A stretch of DNA of 64,000 bases from Culex pipiens pallens. Its lineage: Eukaryota > Arthropoda > Insecta > Diptera > Culicidae. Numbering within the stretch: position 1 is the stretch's first letter; the number at the start of each line of letters is the position of its first letter. The position numbers were made by a program, and so were the translations under genes. The notes beneath the pieces were generated by a model. The model saw nothing but the letters and a program-made list of their open reading frames with translations. It ran no database searches and was not told where the DNA came from. The stretch spans positions 182,806,034 through 182,870,033 of the forward strand of contig NC_068939.1 of the NCBI RefSeq assembly GCF_016801865.2. Direction: 5' to 3'. Shown here piece by piece: positions 32,957-45,332 of this stretch.

Positions 32957-33840
32957 GTGAAGATCTATGCAAAATTCATGACAAAAAAAAAGAACATAAT
33001 TTGGATTTGAATTTTTTTGCAAAATATTGCAAAATTACAGAACTTGAAAACATTTTTTTAAAGTAAGTACCGCCTTTATCGACATTGTGGCAATTTTTTG
33101 ACAGACTTTTTCCCAATTTTATTTTTTGTAGATTTTGGAAAATTCCCGACTTTTCCGACTTGACACCCTGCTCAGAGTGTTACTATTTTTTTAAGATTGT
33201 CAAAAAAAATTACAAGCTATGGTTATAACATTAATATGAAAAAGTGCTTTAAAATACATTTAACAGCAGTACAGTTGTTTTGCAATCATAAGTTTTCAAA
33301 ATATCTAAGTATTGACAGAAAAAAATCGATAAGAAAATTCTTATTGTGGTACTGTACTTCGGAATTTAACTAAAATTCAAATAATTTTAAATGAGCGCAA
33401 ACATCCTGAATATGATTTAAAACGCTGAATATGCATTGCACCCGCAAACTCTATTCCCAATTTTGAATTAATCAGCTGTTGAAAGGTAGTGCACATCTCA
33501 GCTTAGGATAGTAACTTCACACAAGTAATGCTTAAACAACGAAATAAATTAAATGAAATTAAATGAAGTGAAAATTTTTATCAGTCGATTAGACATCAAT
33601 ATCATTAGAATTCTGAAGCTATTTGAAAAAAATAAATTTGCTTTTTCGGGACATTTTAATCAAAATAAATATTCACCATTTCTAGATTTTTTACTAAACC
33701 CGTTCATTTGAATCAATAAAATATTCCAAAATGGCAGAACATGTAAAATTTGTCGTAATCTGTCAAAATCTGGCACAAGTAAGTAAAAAGCCCTTCGAAA
33801 ACAACGTAGTTCAAGAATCACCCAATTTACAACGACAATT
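32957..33840. repeat. Remnants of PIF-like MITE and another repeat
   Basis: About 33190-33450 matches the interior of the 13786-14245 family (GTTTTGCAATCATAAGTTTTC, AAAATATCTAAGTATTGAC), without intact ends. About 33470-33590 is the inverted relative of 2050-2180. Nothing coding is visible. Confidence 0.5.
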
Positions 33841-35604
33841 TGACTATCCGTTAGCAGCTGCGACCCAAGTACATATCGCGAGATCCTCCAGGATCCGTTC
33901 ATAATATCTGCTCTATGGCATGGCCAAGTGGAACGGCGGAGGCGCCGCCAAATCCGGCTAATGCCAACCGTATGATTTTACGTTCGAAAATTCTGGATGG
34001 AAATATGTGCGAGTCGATTTCCATGACGGCGATGAAGAAAGCCGGGCCGGGCAAGTTTGAGCGTATATAGTGTTGAATTACCTCTGCCCCCACCCCGTCT
34101 GCAGATATGTGAAGGTTCTCTGTACCGAGAGGGGAAACGTACATGATGGTAGACATTCAAATTCATTCCAGAACGGGCCCCACGTGTGCTTCGTGTGTGT
34201 TAAGCAAGATCGTTGACAGTAAATGACACTATTGGAGTAAAATTGAGCTGGAGAAGCGATTGTGTCGGGCTGTTGATGGGGTAAAGGTGTAATTGGAGGA
34301 ACTACCATTTATTTTATCTTAAATTTTGGTTCTTGAACCACTGAACTGACAAATCGTTGGTCAATTTTATTTTACTTTATATTTTTGCGCCAAGTTTTCA
34401 AAATTATTCCATTCCACAAAAACCTCTCATATAGCCCGTTTTACCCCACCGTCTCCACTCCACAGTTTCCGATTTCTGTATCCGCGAAAACCATGAAAAT
34501 GTGCGCTTATTTACAGTTGGGATCAGTTGCCGAAATTACGAATATCTACCCGGGCACGGCGGTGAGTCGGACCCGGAGCTGCTCAGCAGAAGATTTTAAT
34601 TGATCAATGGATGGAGGCTGAAAGGTTTGGCGCCCGGAACGGGATATCAATGTAAAACAGCTGGAAAATGGTTCCAGTTACGAAATTGTTTATTTTTTTA
34701 TTTTATAATGAACTAACTAAAACAAAGTTTTCTTGATTATTTTATGGTTACAAAAATGCCATTGTTTTAAAATGAATTTACAAGTTGCTTAAACCCACCG
34801 TGCATCACTGGACTCCCATCATTTCAGACGGCATGTTATTTGCACTGGGAACGCAGCGTCTCTTCCGGCTAGCAGGACGCGATGTAAATGGCGATGGATT
34901 TCGACGCGGCCAGGACATATCCCTTTTGGAGAATGCAACGGTATGGTTCGCGAACACCGTAGTGTTTGTGCTAAAATATTGGAACCCGACGCGGTTGCCA
35001 GCTGGATTTCAGAGTAGCAACAGTAGCTTAATTGAAATACGCAACGCCAAACGGAGTGTAGATAAATAGGGCAAGTGGACCTCCTGCAGGATGCTACTCC
35101 TCGAAACAGGATCCATGCAAGGCTTCTCCTGCTGTGCTAAAACAACAGAAACGCGCCATTCAGCAGATTCGATGTCCACTTATCCCTGGCAATTGATACC
35201 CGTGCGAATTAGTCGAGTGCTGCTTGAGTGAAGTATGCTCGCAATTGCTGATGATCACAAAAGTGTCTCATATGCAACATCTTTTTTCAATACAGAAAAC
35301 TACCTACAATTTCATTCAGGACTCATATGCTTATTCCCAAATGTCCTTGTATGCCCGTTCCCACTTGAATCCGATCCAACCCACCCTTTTCCCCAATCGC
35401 AGCATCCACCTGTACGTACTCCCTCACCCACCCACCCACAGTGTGTACTTGAGTGTGAGTGGAAAATGGCAATTCTGACGACGTGGTGTAATGCACATTC
35501 GCCCTCTTCCGCCGTAATAACACCGCCATCGCGTCGTCGTCAGAAATAGACACGTCCGCCGCCGTGCTTTATCAAATTATGAAATCCAATGCGGAATCAC
35601 TAAT
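33841..35604. other. GC-rich single-copy island with exon-like pieces
   Basis: This is the longest GC-richer block in the middle of the window. Two exon-like intervals are visible on the plus strand: 34466-34561, after CTCCACTCCACAG and before GGTGAGT, and 34828-34940, after CCCATCATTTCAG and before GTATGG. Each is open in one frame, but the frames are out of phase with each other and neither translation is recognisable. A minus-strand frame at 33899-34156 also reads smoothly. I record the island as possible host exonic or conserved DNA without a gene call. Confidence 0.3.
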
Positions 35605-35609
35605 GGAGT

Positions 35610-37161
35610 CACGGCGTGTTTCCTAGAACAAACTTTTCAGAAAAAAATAGTCATCGCTACTTTCAAATGTGTCTTAAAGGAAATTTTCTCAGCTTTCCAA
35701 TGCTTCTAAGAGCGAAATGTATCATCGGGAAATTTCTGAGATATCTCTATTTTAAGTTTTTTGGTTTAAATTCCTTTATTATTTATTTGAAATTTTATAC
35801 TACCAGTTCAGAAAACTTATCATGTGTTTCATGTGTCATTTACTTATCAAAATGTGCAAAATAAGACAAGAAACAACTTTGTAGAAGGTTGCAAAACGCT
35901 AAACATTTTGAAAATTAGGTTTTGTCTGAGTTTTTGAATATATGGGATTTATTCAGAAATTAAAATCAAAAAACAGTGTAAAAATATATTTTTTACAAGA
36001 ATTATTCGATTATTACATATTTTTTTGTGTACAAATATCTCGTGTCTGCTCTGATTTAGCTTGTTCAATTGAAACTTTGGCAGGTTTGTGATTGTTAATG
36101 GTATTATTGAATTTTTAATGAATAAATTTTTGATATTTTCTTAAGCGAACATAAATTCAAATATGATTTAAAATCGAAAATGTACTAAATATTACTGTTG
36201 CAGCCTTCAAAAGTCATATTTTCATGAGTATAAAATAAAGATAAAATTTTATAAAATGTTTTCTGTTGAAAATGCACTTAAAAGTAGCAATAAAACTCGA
36301 GTCTTCCAATTCAGAATGCTGAAAACACCGTCACAAACTTTTTTTAAATATTATTTTAACAAATAAAAAATAAATAGAAACTTTCTTTCGAAACTATTTG
36401 AGCAAAAATCAAGATTTTTTTTTAAAGATGAGATTGAAGATAAGAGTCTTATAAACTTCTAAAATATTGGTAAATCCTTGATCAATTAATACAAAAAACT
36501 AAAACAATCATTTCATACTAATGAAAAGTATTTTTCATAAAGCTTGCAACGGTAGTTTACAGATTAATTTCGAGTATTAAACATGTTTTGTATCTATGCA
36601 ACTGGTTAATGTTTCATTAAGGAAATATGATATTTATTCATAAAAATCTTGTAATACCCTATCAATCTCAAACCTGTAAAAAATTCGGTTGTAGCAGCTA
36701 ATTCCAAGCTGAATCAGAGCAGACCGGTGTTATTTGTACACAACAATTATGTAATAAGCTATTTGTTCTTGTAAAGATAATATTTTAATACGGTTTTATG
36801 ATTTTAATTTCTGAATAAATCCCACATATTCAAAAATTCGATTAAAACTTCATTTTAAAAATGTTTAGCGGTTAGCAACCTTCTACAAAGTTGTTTCTTG
36901 TCTTATTTTGCACTTTTTGATGAGTAAATTACACATGAAACACATCATTTGACAAGTTTCCTGGACTGTTATTTAAAAGTTTTCAATAAATGATTAAGGA
37001 TTTTAAAACAAATGACTTAAAATAGAGATATCTCAGGAATTTCCCGATGAAACATTTCGCTCTCAGAAGCATTGGAAAGCTGAGAAAATTTCCTATAAGA
37101 CACTTTTGAAAGTAGCGATGACTATTTTTTCTCCTTAAGGTTGCCCAGAAAACACGCCGTG
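35610..37161. mobile_element. Long-inverted-repeat element with CACGGCGTGTTT ends
   Basis: The ends CACGGCGTGTTT and AAACACGCCGTG are perfect inverted repeats flanked by a possible 5-bp duplication GGAGT (35605-35609 and 37162-37166). Imperfect inverted arms extend about 480-500 bp inward (blocks such as GGAAATTTTCTCAGCTTTCC and AGAAACAACTTTGTAGAAGG mirror each other). They leave an AT-rich centre of about 550 bp. No transposase frame is visible. The superfamily is uncertain because a 5-bp duplication is not typical of the common MITE classes. Confidence 0.8.
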
Positions 37162-37166
37162 GGAGT

Positions 37167-38489
37167 GCTTATGTTATGTTTCGCGTGGGGCTCACTCTCA
37201 CGGCACTGCTGAAATGAGCTGGATGGATTGAATTGGATTGGATTATTGTTTGCTGCTGCTGCTCCAGAGTTGTTGGTCGAGTGGAAAAGTGTGGTTTTTC
37301 CTTGTTGTGAACGTAATGAGGGGTTCATTGTGGTGAAGAGTTTTTGAAATGTGATATTCATTCTTTTAGTTTTTTTTTTGTTTTTACAGAATGTTTCAAG
37401 TTTTGCTTTTTGACAACAATTTTATGAAATATATTTTGTTAAATATTAAAGGTAAAAAATTAATAAAAGCTTAAAATGATCTGTAATAAAATCAATTAAA
37501 AGATAAACTGCAACTTTTAAGACAATATAAAAAAAAACAACAAATTAGAACCAACAAGGTTTGCCCCAAATATTTGGATCGTCGTAAATGCCGAATTAAA
37601 CGTAATACAAATTAGTCAAATTAATGAAACTTTCATCGACAAAACTTTAACAAACGTTTGAAAACTGATCTTAATATATACTGCAACACTTATCTTCATA
37701 TTTTCAGTCAAATTGAAAGTTTTATAAAAAATTGGAAACTTTTCCAAATATTTTTCCATTAAAAAACTAAATAGCTGTCTGTTATTATTAGAGTTAGTAT
37801 CCAAAACTAATAAGGCCGACGCAAATATTTTTCAAAGTCTTCAACCCTCGATTCTAGCCGAGGTCTTGGGGGAGCAAAAAAAAATAATAATTGAAATTAA
37901 CGGCCAGCATTTCAACATTTCAATGAAAAAAAAAAATGAAAAATGCAATGTAAACCCGTACAGTTCATATGTAATCATAAGTGTTAAAAAAATGTAAAAT
38001 TTGACAAAAAAAAACAAAGGTTTTGGGAAAAACCAAACTTTTGCTGTTTTGTACATCGAAAATTCAGAACAAATTCAAAAGATTTTTGAAAAACCCAAAC
38101 AAACTAAAAATGATTCTAAAAATAGAAAATGTATTATAAATTGGTTTCAGTTGAATTCAATTTTCAAAAGTATTTTTTATTTCTTCCATTTTTTTTCATA
38201 TAGTTTGATGGTGGCGCACGATCATTCACAAAGCTTCGTTTAACATGAAGATTTAAGAAGTATCGAGCGCCTCCTTTGACAATTTAAAAATTGAAATATA
38301 TTCAAATTCCTGGCTTCCTAGGACCCCCTAAGCGTCCTTTTCACGAAGAAAATTTTAAATTACATTGATTTGTAATAATAATCTCCTTCAGCCATGGCGT
38401 GCAGTACAATTTTATATTCCTAAATTCAAGTTCTTAAAACTAAAAAAAATCCAGTAATGTTAATTATTAAATACAAACATATTAAGATG
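37167..38489. other. Short island then repeat-derived DNA
   Basis: About 37162-37370 is GC-richer unique sequence. About 37815-38130 is a degenerate relative of the 13786-14245 MITE, starting AGGCCGACGCAAATATTTTT. No gene is supported. Confidence 0.4.
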
Positions 38490-39678
38490 AAACAAAATGA
38501 GTCAATTTTGCGGGCATTTCAGAGCATGATCGCCTACGTGTACTGAGCCCGTATCCCAAATATGAGCTTGATTGGTTTAAATGGTATTTAACCTCTAAAA
38601 TCGGTACGTTTTGGTTTTTGCCAGTTTTGAGCCCCTTATCGATTTTTGCATTTCTCAAAAACCTCATGAGCTCATAGTCCGTGTTCTAGGGAACAAATTT
38701 GCCGAAGAGTGCGAAAGATTCGTTCACTATTTAAAATGTTGCAAAATTGATCCGTTTTGTTACATCCTACTACTTATTGAACATTAACTAACTTTTATAT
38801 TATTTTTGTCAGGTATGCTTTGTCTTTTCTATATAAATGAATTGAATTGATTTTTTTGCAATGAATTTAAACAAAAAATATTTTTCCTGAAATTATACCT
38901 TTTCCCAAACCTTGTCCCAAAATTAAAAATAGGCTCCAGAAGCACCTTTTTTCATTAATTAAAATAATTAAAATTATACTTTGATTTCAGAAAATTATAC
39001 AGTAGATTGTTCTAGTATTTTCATTTCAAATTACATTTTTGAGAAAAACTATTTGTGTCTTTTTTTGGGACAACATGAAACATAATTTGCACAGCCCTCA
39101 TTAAAATTTTAAATTCAAGACATTTGAAGAAGGATTAAGAAGCACGATCAGGCCTTTTTTTTTCAAATATTATAATTCAATTCATCATATTTGATTATTT
39201 GCATTTATCAACATTTTTGAAAATTATTTTTATTTCAAATCTGATTTCACATGTAAAACAAAGATATTTATAATTTGACAGTGTTTTAAAGCTTTCAAAA
39301 ACATATTTTTCCTACCAAAAAAATGGCAACATTTCCAAATATTGCTTGCGCTTGCTAGGAGATCGTGACTTGACAGTTTTCTTTATACTCCAGAAAAATC
39401 AAAAATGAAAAATTTCACAAATGGGTGTTATTGGATTTAGGTGACTTTATTCGAAAATCGGAAATTTATTACCAGTTTTATTGAAAGTATTTCTTTTCAC
39501 GTAAGTAAGAAGTGTTAGAGTTGTAAATTTGATTTAAAAAATAATTAAATAAAACATTTTTGAAAAAAGAAATAGACCTTACTTACCCTGTGATCAATTT
39601 GTCGAATACTGTATCAAGTAGGCGAATACCCGTTTCACCCCTAATCCGACAAATTGTAAAAACATATTTTGATTAATT
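38490..39678. other. AT-rich repeat-derived DNA
   Basis: About 38490-38590 resembles the left end of the 44520-45332 element (GCGGGCATTTCAGAG; CCCAAATATGAGCTTGATTGG). A 17-bp match, GAGTTGTAAATTTGATT, at about 39515-39531 is inverted at about 41908-41924, so the foldback element that follows may once have begun here. No gene was found. Confidence 0.4.
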
Positions 39679-39708
39679 TTAAGAGCGAGTCCACGAACAG
39701 GGCATACC

Positions 39709-40526
39709 TAAGGCTACCAACTGTACGGATTTTTTCCTTACCGTACGGATTTTCGACATTCTCCGCGGATTTTTAACAGGCTGGAATTTTTGTACGGAAT
39801 TTTTAGCATAATACGGATTTGTACGGAATTTTAACAACTTTAAAAAAATTTATTGCTTTTTTGATTGGGCCAAAGCTTTCTCTAATTAGATTTTTTTTAT
39901 TTAACTGTCAGTTTGATTTTAAAGGGATAACTTGCATAATTTTCCGGGTTTTCCTCAGTTCAAACTTGATTGACAATGATTGTTCTTTTCAAAATCCTTA
40001 CAAAACATATTTATTAAATTAAAGATCAAATTTTGGCTTGTGAAAACCTTGTGTTGGGCTTGTATTTATAGGATCTCTAGAAATGTTTTCGTGAAAACAC
40101 TAACAGCGATATTATTCGTAAAAGCAAACTTGACATTTCGTAAACTTTTAAACGTTTAACAAAAATATTGTTAATTCCCAAATTCCAAACTTATCTAAAT
40201 AATTCCTTGACAGTTTTTGTTATACCATGATGTCATATCGGTAAAGTACACTCAACCCCCGGTGGTTGGTCACTTTTTCGCTTGACACTTTTTTGTTTGT
40301 TTGTACCCCGTTGGTTGGTCAAAGTCAAACTAAAAAGTGACGAACTGTCACTTTTTACACGGCGATCACGCACACTATCAAAACAAACGTTTGGTAGTGT
40401 GTGTGAACTCCGTCTTAAAGGGGTGTCAAACTAAAAAGTGACCAAGTTCGTTTGACAACAGTTGGTGTCAAACCATCGGGGTTTGAGTGTATACGGATTT
40501 TAGCTCAGCAAGAGTTGGTAGCCTTA
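39709..40526. mobile_element. hAT-like element nested in a foldback arm
   Basis: Perfect inverted ends TAAGGCTACCAACT and AGTTGGTAGCCTTA are flanked by the 8-bp direct duplication GGCATACC (39701-39708 and 40527-40534). The duplication lies inside the foldback arm, so the order of insertion is clear. The 818-bp interior holds repeated TACGGATTTT motifs near both ends and no transposase. Confidence 0.9.
40249..40489. mobile_element. TA-flanked MITE nested inside the hAT-like element
   Basis: The 241-bp element starts CACTCAACCCCCGGTGGTT and ends ATCGGGGTTTGAGTG, with TA outside both ends (40247-40248 and 40490-40491). Internal inverted and direct copies of CAAACTAAAAAGTGAC are present. It is the youngest layer of a three-level nest. 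Confidence 0.88.
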
Positions 40527-41893
40527 GGCATACCCCTTTGTATGGGACGTCGTTTGGACCTCACAAATCTGCCTGAAATTTTCAGAGGTTGTTTGTACAT
40601 ATAAAACTAGCATCTGGCCAACATATGAGCCCTCTAGGTCAACGGGAAGTGGGGCAAATCGGGACACAAAGTTTGAAGGTTCAAAAACGTCAAAAATCTT
40701 AAAAAGGCTATAACTTAGGCAAAATTCAATTTATTTTCAAAATTCAAAATGCATCTAAAAGGGCTTGAAAAATGCAACAAAATGCAGGGTAGAGCGTCCC
40801 AATTGGTTAAATCTAAAGGGAGTTATTGGCATTTTAGTGAAAAAATAGCATAATTTTCAAACTCAAATAAAAAAGTGTTCCATCCAGATATCAACTCGGT
40901 TTGACCTGCAGCTTGTAGAGGACATCTGGGACTACCATCTAAGACTGAGAACGCTTTGGGTAAGGCAGTTTAACATAGTAAATAGACACTTTTACTTTTA
41001 GTGAATTTTTTGGTTGTAAAGTTTTGCTCGAGGGACCCCTTGGATCCCATTTTCTGATGATAATTTTATCATATTCGTGTTTCTGAGACAATTTCACAAT
41101 AGAAACATGCATAGAAATGTTTATTTTGATCCATTTTAACCCTTTAAAAAATGAAAGTTAAAAAAATTAAGAAGCTGCTTTTTTCTGGTGTCATCTAGTA
41201 TCCATGGAAACGAACTTGATTTTCTATAAATGTGAATCAAAGATTATTTTTAAGTTTTATTTTTTAAAGGGTTAAAATGGATCAAAATAAACATTTCTTT
41301 GCATGTTTCTATTGTGAAATTGTCTCAGAAACACGAATATGATAAAATTATCATCAGAAAATGGGATCTAAGGGGTCCCTCGAGCAAAACTTTACAACCA
41401 AAAAATTCACTAAAAGTAAAAGTGTCTATTTAATATGTTAAACTGCCTTACCCAAAGTGTTCTCAATCTCAGATGGTAGTCCCAGATGTCCCCTACAAGC
41501 TGCAGGTCGAACCGAGTTGATATCTGGATGGAACACTTTTTTATTTGAGTTTGAAAATTATGCTATTTTTTCACTAAAATGCCAATAACTCCCTTTAGAT
41601 TTAACCAATTGTGACGCTCTACCCTGCATTTTTTGCATTTTTCAAGCCCTTTCAGATGCATTTTAAATTTTGAAAGTAAATTGAATTTTGCCTAAGTAAC
41701 AGCCTTTTCAAGATTTTTGACTATTTTGAGCCTTCAAACTTTGTGTCCCGATTTGCCCCACTTCCCGTTGACCTAGAGTGCTCATATTTTGGCCAGATGA
41801 TAGTTTTGTATGTACAAACAACCCCTGAAAAATTCAGGCAGATTGGTGAGGTCGATGCGAGATGGGTATGCTTTGCTCGTGGACTCGCTCTTA

Positions 41894-42430
41894 AATGGCA
41901 TTTTCCTAATCAAATTTACAACTCGAAGGATTCCGAATATGTCAAAATTGAGACCAAAAAGTGCCGGTATGGAAGCGTACAGGGCAAAAACTAACGTTGT
42001 AAAATGTTTGTTCTAGAAAAATCGAAAAACTATGAGATAAACTGCGATTTGCCAAAAATCTAATACCGTAGGCCAATAGTCCATGAAATAACCTAACTTA
42101 TGACCTATAGGAGTATGGGTGTTGGAGGCTGTTGCAAAAAGATATTAAGGCTTTAAAAAAATCAATTTTTAACAGTAATTTGAAAAAGCTATGAGAAAAA
42201 GTCATACCAATCCTGGATGTCTATAGCACATTTTGAAGTGCTTCAAAAAACCTTTTGAATGCATCGAAGAGAGTTGGAATTGATGAAGTTTTACGGAAAT
42301 GCGAGCAATTTTATGATTTTTTATGTTTTTTGGACCTCAAACTTCAAAGCCCGTTTTACCCCACTTCCCTTTGTCATAGAGGGCTCATATTTGGCATGAG
42401 TTCATGTTCATAGAAAAAAAAAAAACAAAA
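41894..42430. other. Repeat-derived DNA
   Basis: The end near 42350-42390 (CCCGTTTTACCCCACTTCCC, then a GAGGGCTCATATTTGGC block) resembles the 41750-41800 part of the foldback element, so this is probably a relative of that family. No gene was found. Confidence 0.4.
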
Positions 42431-43560
42431 ATACAAAAGATATAATTTATATGTTGAGACAAAACTATCGAAACATAAGTATTGCAATCAACTTGCAACA
42501 GCAACAACACACACAATTTATTCACCACGAATTCAACCTTCCGATGCAATTCCAAGAAAAGTCACTCATTCTCCCAATACTCCCTCTCTCACTAGTCATC
42601 TCACTGGAAGGATTCACCAACTCACGATTCCTTCGGTTCAATGAATCACCTGCTTTATGTTTTCCTCTAAACATTCTCTTAAAAGAATCTCTCTCGCGCT
42701 CTTCGCAGGAAAACTCTCTCCCATTCTCATCCCAGTAAAGCTCCCATTGACCCGAACCCGAACCAGCGGCGGTCGGTGGTTCCCCGTTCGTCATTCATAT
42801 TTTATCGAGCCAGTTTGGTTGATGTCGCGCTCCGGACCGGTCACACACACGGTGTTCCGATTTTTCGCCCTGTCCCATCCGGCTGGACATTCACGCACTT
42901 TGACCTGGACGTCGCGTGTTTGGGTCTGTACAATTGTATGTGATTTTGTATCGTCCCAAATCGGTGGGGCCACACATCAACACAACAAATAACCGCTGCT
43001 CTCCGGTAAACGGTGTTGGAAAAGGTAAAGGAAGAACCCCCTCCCTTTTTGGGTTGGGGAAAAGTGATCGAAGGAAAAGAGGAAAACTATAGTGTGTGTG
43101 TGTGAATCTTTGTTGGGTTTTCCCTTTTGGGACAGTGCGACAGTTTCCAGGATTCTATTTTTGGTGCATCGCGTTGTGGAGTCTCGTCTGGAACAATCGA
43201 ATCGAGCCATTGAATCGATTTTAATCGAGAGCAGTTTTTCCCCTTCGCACACACACGCCAAAGGGAAATTGAATGCTCATGAAGAGCAGGAGGAGGAAAA
43301 AAAAGAGCTGCGAGAAAGGAATTTAAATTAAAAAGTGATAACAACCTGAATGCTCAATGTATTCCGGGTGACAAGGCTGGCTGGCAGGTGACTTGAGATG
43401 AAACGGACACAGTTCGTGAAAGGACAAGGATCGTGAAAGGACAAGGAAATTTGTGAACATAATTGATGACCCATTGCCAGTAGCTTGCCTAATATCAAAT
43501 TGAAGGCGTTTGCATGTCCTTTTTTTAAATACTAACAATAAAAATACTTAAATATAGCAT
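42431..43560. other. Single-copy island
   Basis: This is a GC-richer block with a short GT microsatellite at about 43092-43103. Frames of 79-111 codons overlap on both strands and show no recognisable domain. A local direct duplication, CGTGAAAGGACAAGGA, occurs at about 43415 and 43431. Confidence 0.35.
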
Positions 43561-43887
43561 ACAAAGCATCCGAACTCTAAAACACGTCTAAATAACAAAA
43601 TGAAAATTTACTCCATCTTTGAAAATTTTGGAAAGTCTTCCCACATAATCGGAACACCTACAAACTCGGAACACTTTTGGAAATAATTTGATAATTTGTA
43701 GCATGCCAAATGCATCTTTTCTGTTGACCCTACTTTTTTTAGGAAAGTTCTTTATTTGGACATTCACCAGTAAATGTAGTTCTTTTTAAACAAAAAAAAA
43801 CTGCATTTCAAGGCTATTTTACCCAGAGCAGCAAATCACTGCCTCAAAATTGCCTGTTCTATAGTTGTGGGATGTTATTGTTCCTCC

Positions 43888-43978
43888 CACAATTCGATGC
43901 CTCTGTGCTCTCTTGTTCTTAGCTTGCTGGTTTTTCCTATCTAGTTAGCATAAGAGAGCACAGAGGCATCGAATTGTG
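43888..43978. repeat. Perfect 27-bp hairpin
   Basis: The segment 43888-43914 is the exact complement of 43952-43978, separated by a 37-base loop. The loop partly extends the pairing (CTTAGCT against AGTTAGCATAAG). A perfect long stem with a small loop could be a tiny MITE or a small-RNA precursor. The sequence alone does not decide between them. Confidence 0.7.
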
Positions 43979-44519
43979 AAACACCTGAATTTAACTGATA
44001 TTTTCACGCAGATCATTCTTAAAACTTGACTATGCTTGAGTTTAATTGATTTTAGTGTGTGAAGTGATTATTTTGTAAAAAAAAGTACTTCTGGGGAGAA
44101 AAGTTTGTTTACAACCGTAAGAAAAATGAGTTCAGATTTTTTTGATTTCAAGAGTCAATGTTTTTCTTTAAAAACCTCGACATAAAATGTAAAACTTCAC
44201 AGTCGGTCGATATATCAATAGAAAGATCACAACAAAAACATTCACATGAAGGTTAAAGCAAATCATCATGTTAAATTATCGATTTTCTATGGTTTTTTGA
44301 ACTTTGGCCGATCTGTAAACTGTTCGGAATATGTGGGATGTCTGTGCTGTAAACCCAAATTTTAAGAATGATTTACCCTGATTTTTTTTTAGATTATTCA
44401 AGGGGAGAAAAGCTTTTTGAAATAAGGATAAAAATTTCAAAAAATCAAATATTTTTCCAACTAGCAGATCGCTATGTAAAATAGAATAGAAATAAAAACA
44501 CAGATGAATTTATTAGAGT

Positions 44520-45332
44520 GTAACAAAAATGACTTTTTGGCGGGCATTCAGAGGCTGGTTCCGGTGGGCGTACTGAGTCCAAATCCCAAATATGAGCTTG
44601 ATTGGACGTAACAGGAGCTGGCGCTCCGCCCTTCAATTTTAAATGGGATTCAATCCGTAAAAATACATTTTTTCAAAAATGTATATTTTTGAGGCACTTT
44701 GGCCACCAATGCGTTTACCAAAAAAAAATTATGATGGCCTATCTACAATCACTTAGCTTAGAAAATTTTACTTAGCTTAGGAATTTGAATCAATGGAAAT
44801 GAAGCCGAGCTTCTACAATGGAAAAGTAATCAAATTAGAAACTGACGTATGGTTTGAAAAATTTCAAAATCTACGGTAAGTTGACGTTTCAATATCAAAG
44901 GTAAACAAACAACTGCATAGCAACGTATATCAGCCCAGCAAAATTTCTAAGTTGATTGTGGATGACGGCCGTAAGTTGCGTACTTTCCTAAGTAACTACT
45001 TTACTTAGATGTTCTAAGCTAAGTGATTGTAGATAGCCCATGACGTGTACTGCCGCTATAATCTAGTCCGTCCCATATGTTAAAACAGCAAGCCGAGAAA
45101 AACGTACGAAATTTTGTCCCGCCCATAAGGCTACGTGTAAGAATTTCCGCCAGTGATGTTTTTGGTAAACGCATTGGTGGCCAAAGTGCCTCAAAAAATA
45201 CATTTTTGAAAAAAACTTTTTTTTGCCGGTTACATCACATTTAAATTTCAAATGCAAAGCGCCGGCTCCTGTTACGTCCAATCAAGCTCAAATTTGGGAT
45301 TTGGGATCAGTATGCCCACTCATTTTTGTTAC
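44520..45332. mobile_element. Inverted-repeat element hosting a nested MITE
   Basis: The ends GTAACAAAAATGA and CATTTTTGTTAC are inverted, and arms of about 200 bp mirror each other (CAAATATGAGCTTGATTGGACG; GGCACTTTGGCCACCAATGCG). I could not fix a flanking duplication. The centre is interrupted by the insertion at 44735-45040. No coding capacity is seen. Confidence 0.72.
44735..45040. mobile_element. Nested MITE with CTATCTACAATCACTTAGC ends
   Basis: The terminal repeats TGGCCTATCTACAATCACTT and its complement (ending GATTGTAGATAGCCCA) bound 306 bp, with TGA flanking on both sides (44732-44734 and 45041-45043). A 3-bp duplication and GG/GGG..CC ends suggest a PIF/Harbinger-type MITE, although the duplication is not TWA. 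Confidence 0.8.

Larger units (their letters stand above)
39679..41893. mobile_element. Large foldback element interrupted by nested insertions
   Basis: The outer blocks AAGAGCGAGTCCACGA (39681) and CGTGGACTCGCTCTT (41877-41892) are inverted. Arms then run inward as near-perfect mirror copies from 40535 to about 41160 and from about 41250 to 41875, around a centre of about 90-100 bp. The left arm is split by the insertion at 39709-40526. A match outside these limits (about 39515 with 41924) suggests the original element may be longer. It has no coding capacity. Confidence 0.8.

Noticed and set aside
42000..42390. Independent element related to the 39.7-41.9 kb foldback
   Set aside because: There are shared phrases such as CCCGTTTTACCCCACTTCCC but no definable ends; left as repeat-derived DNA.
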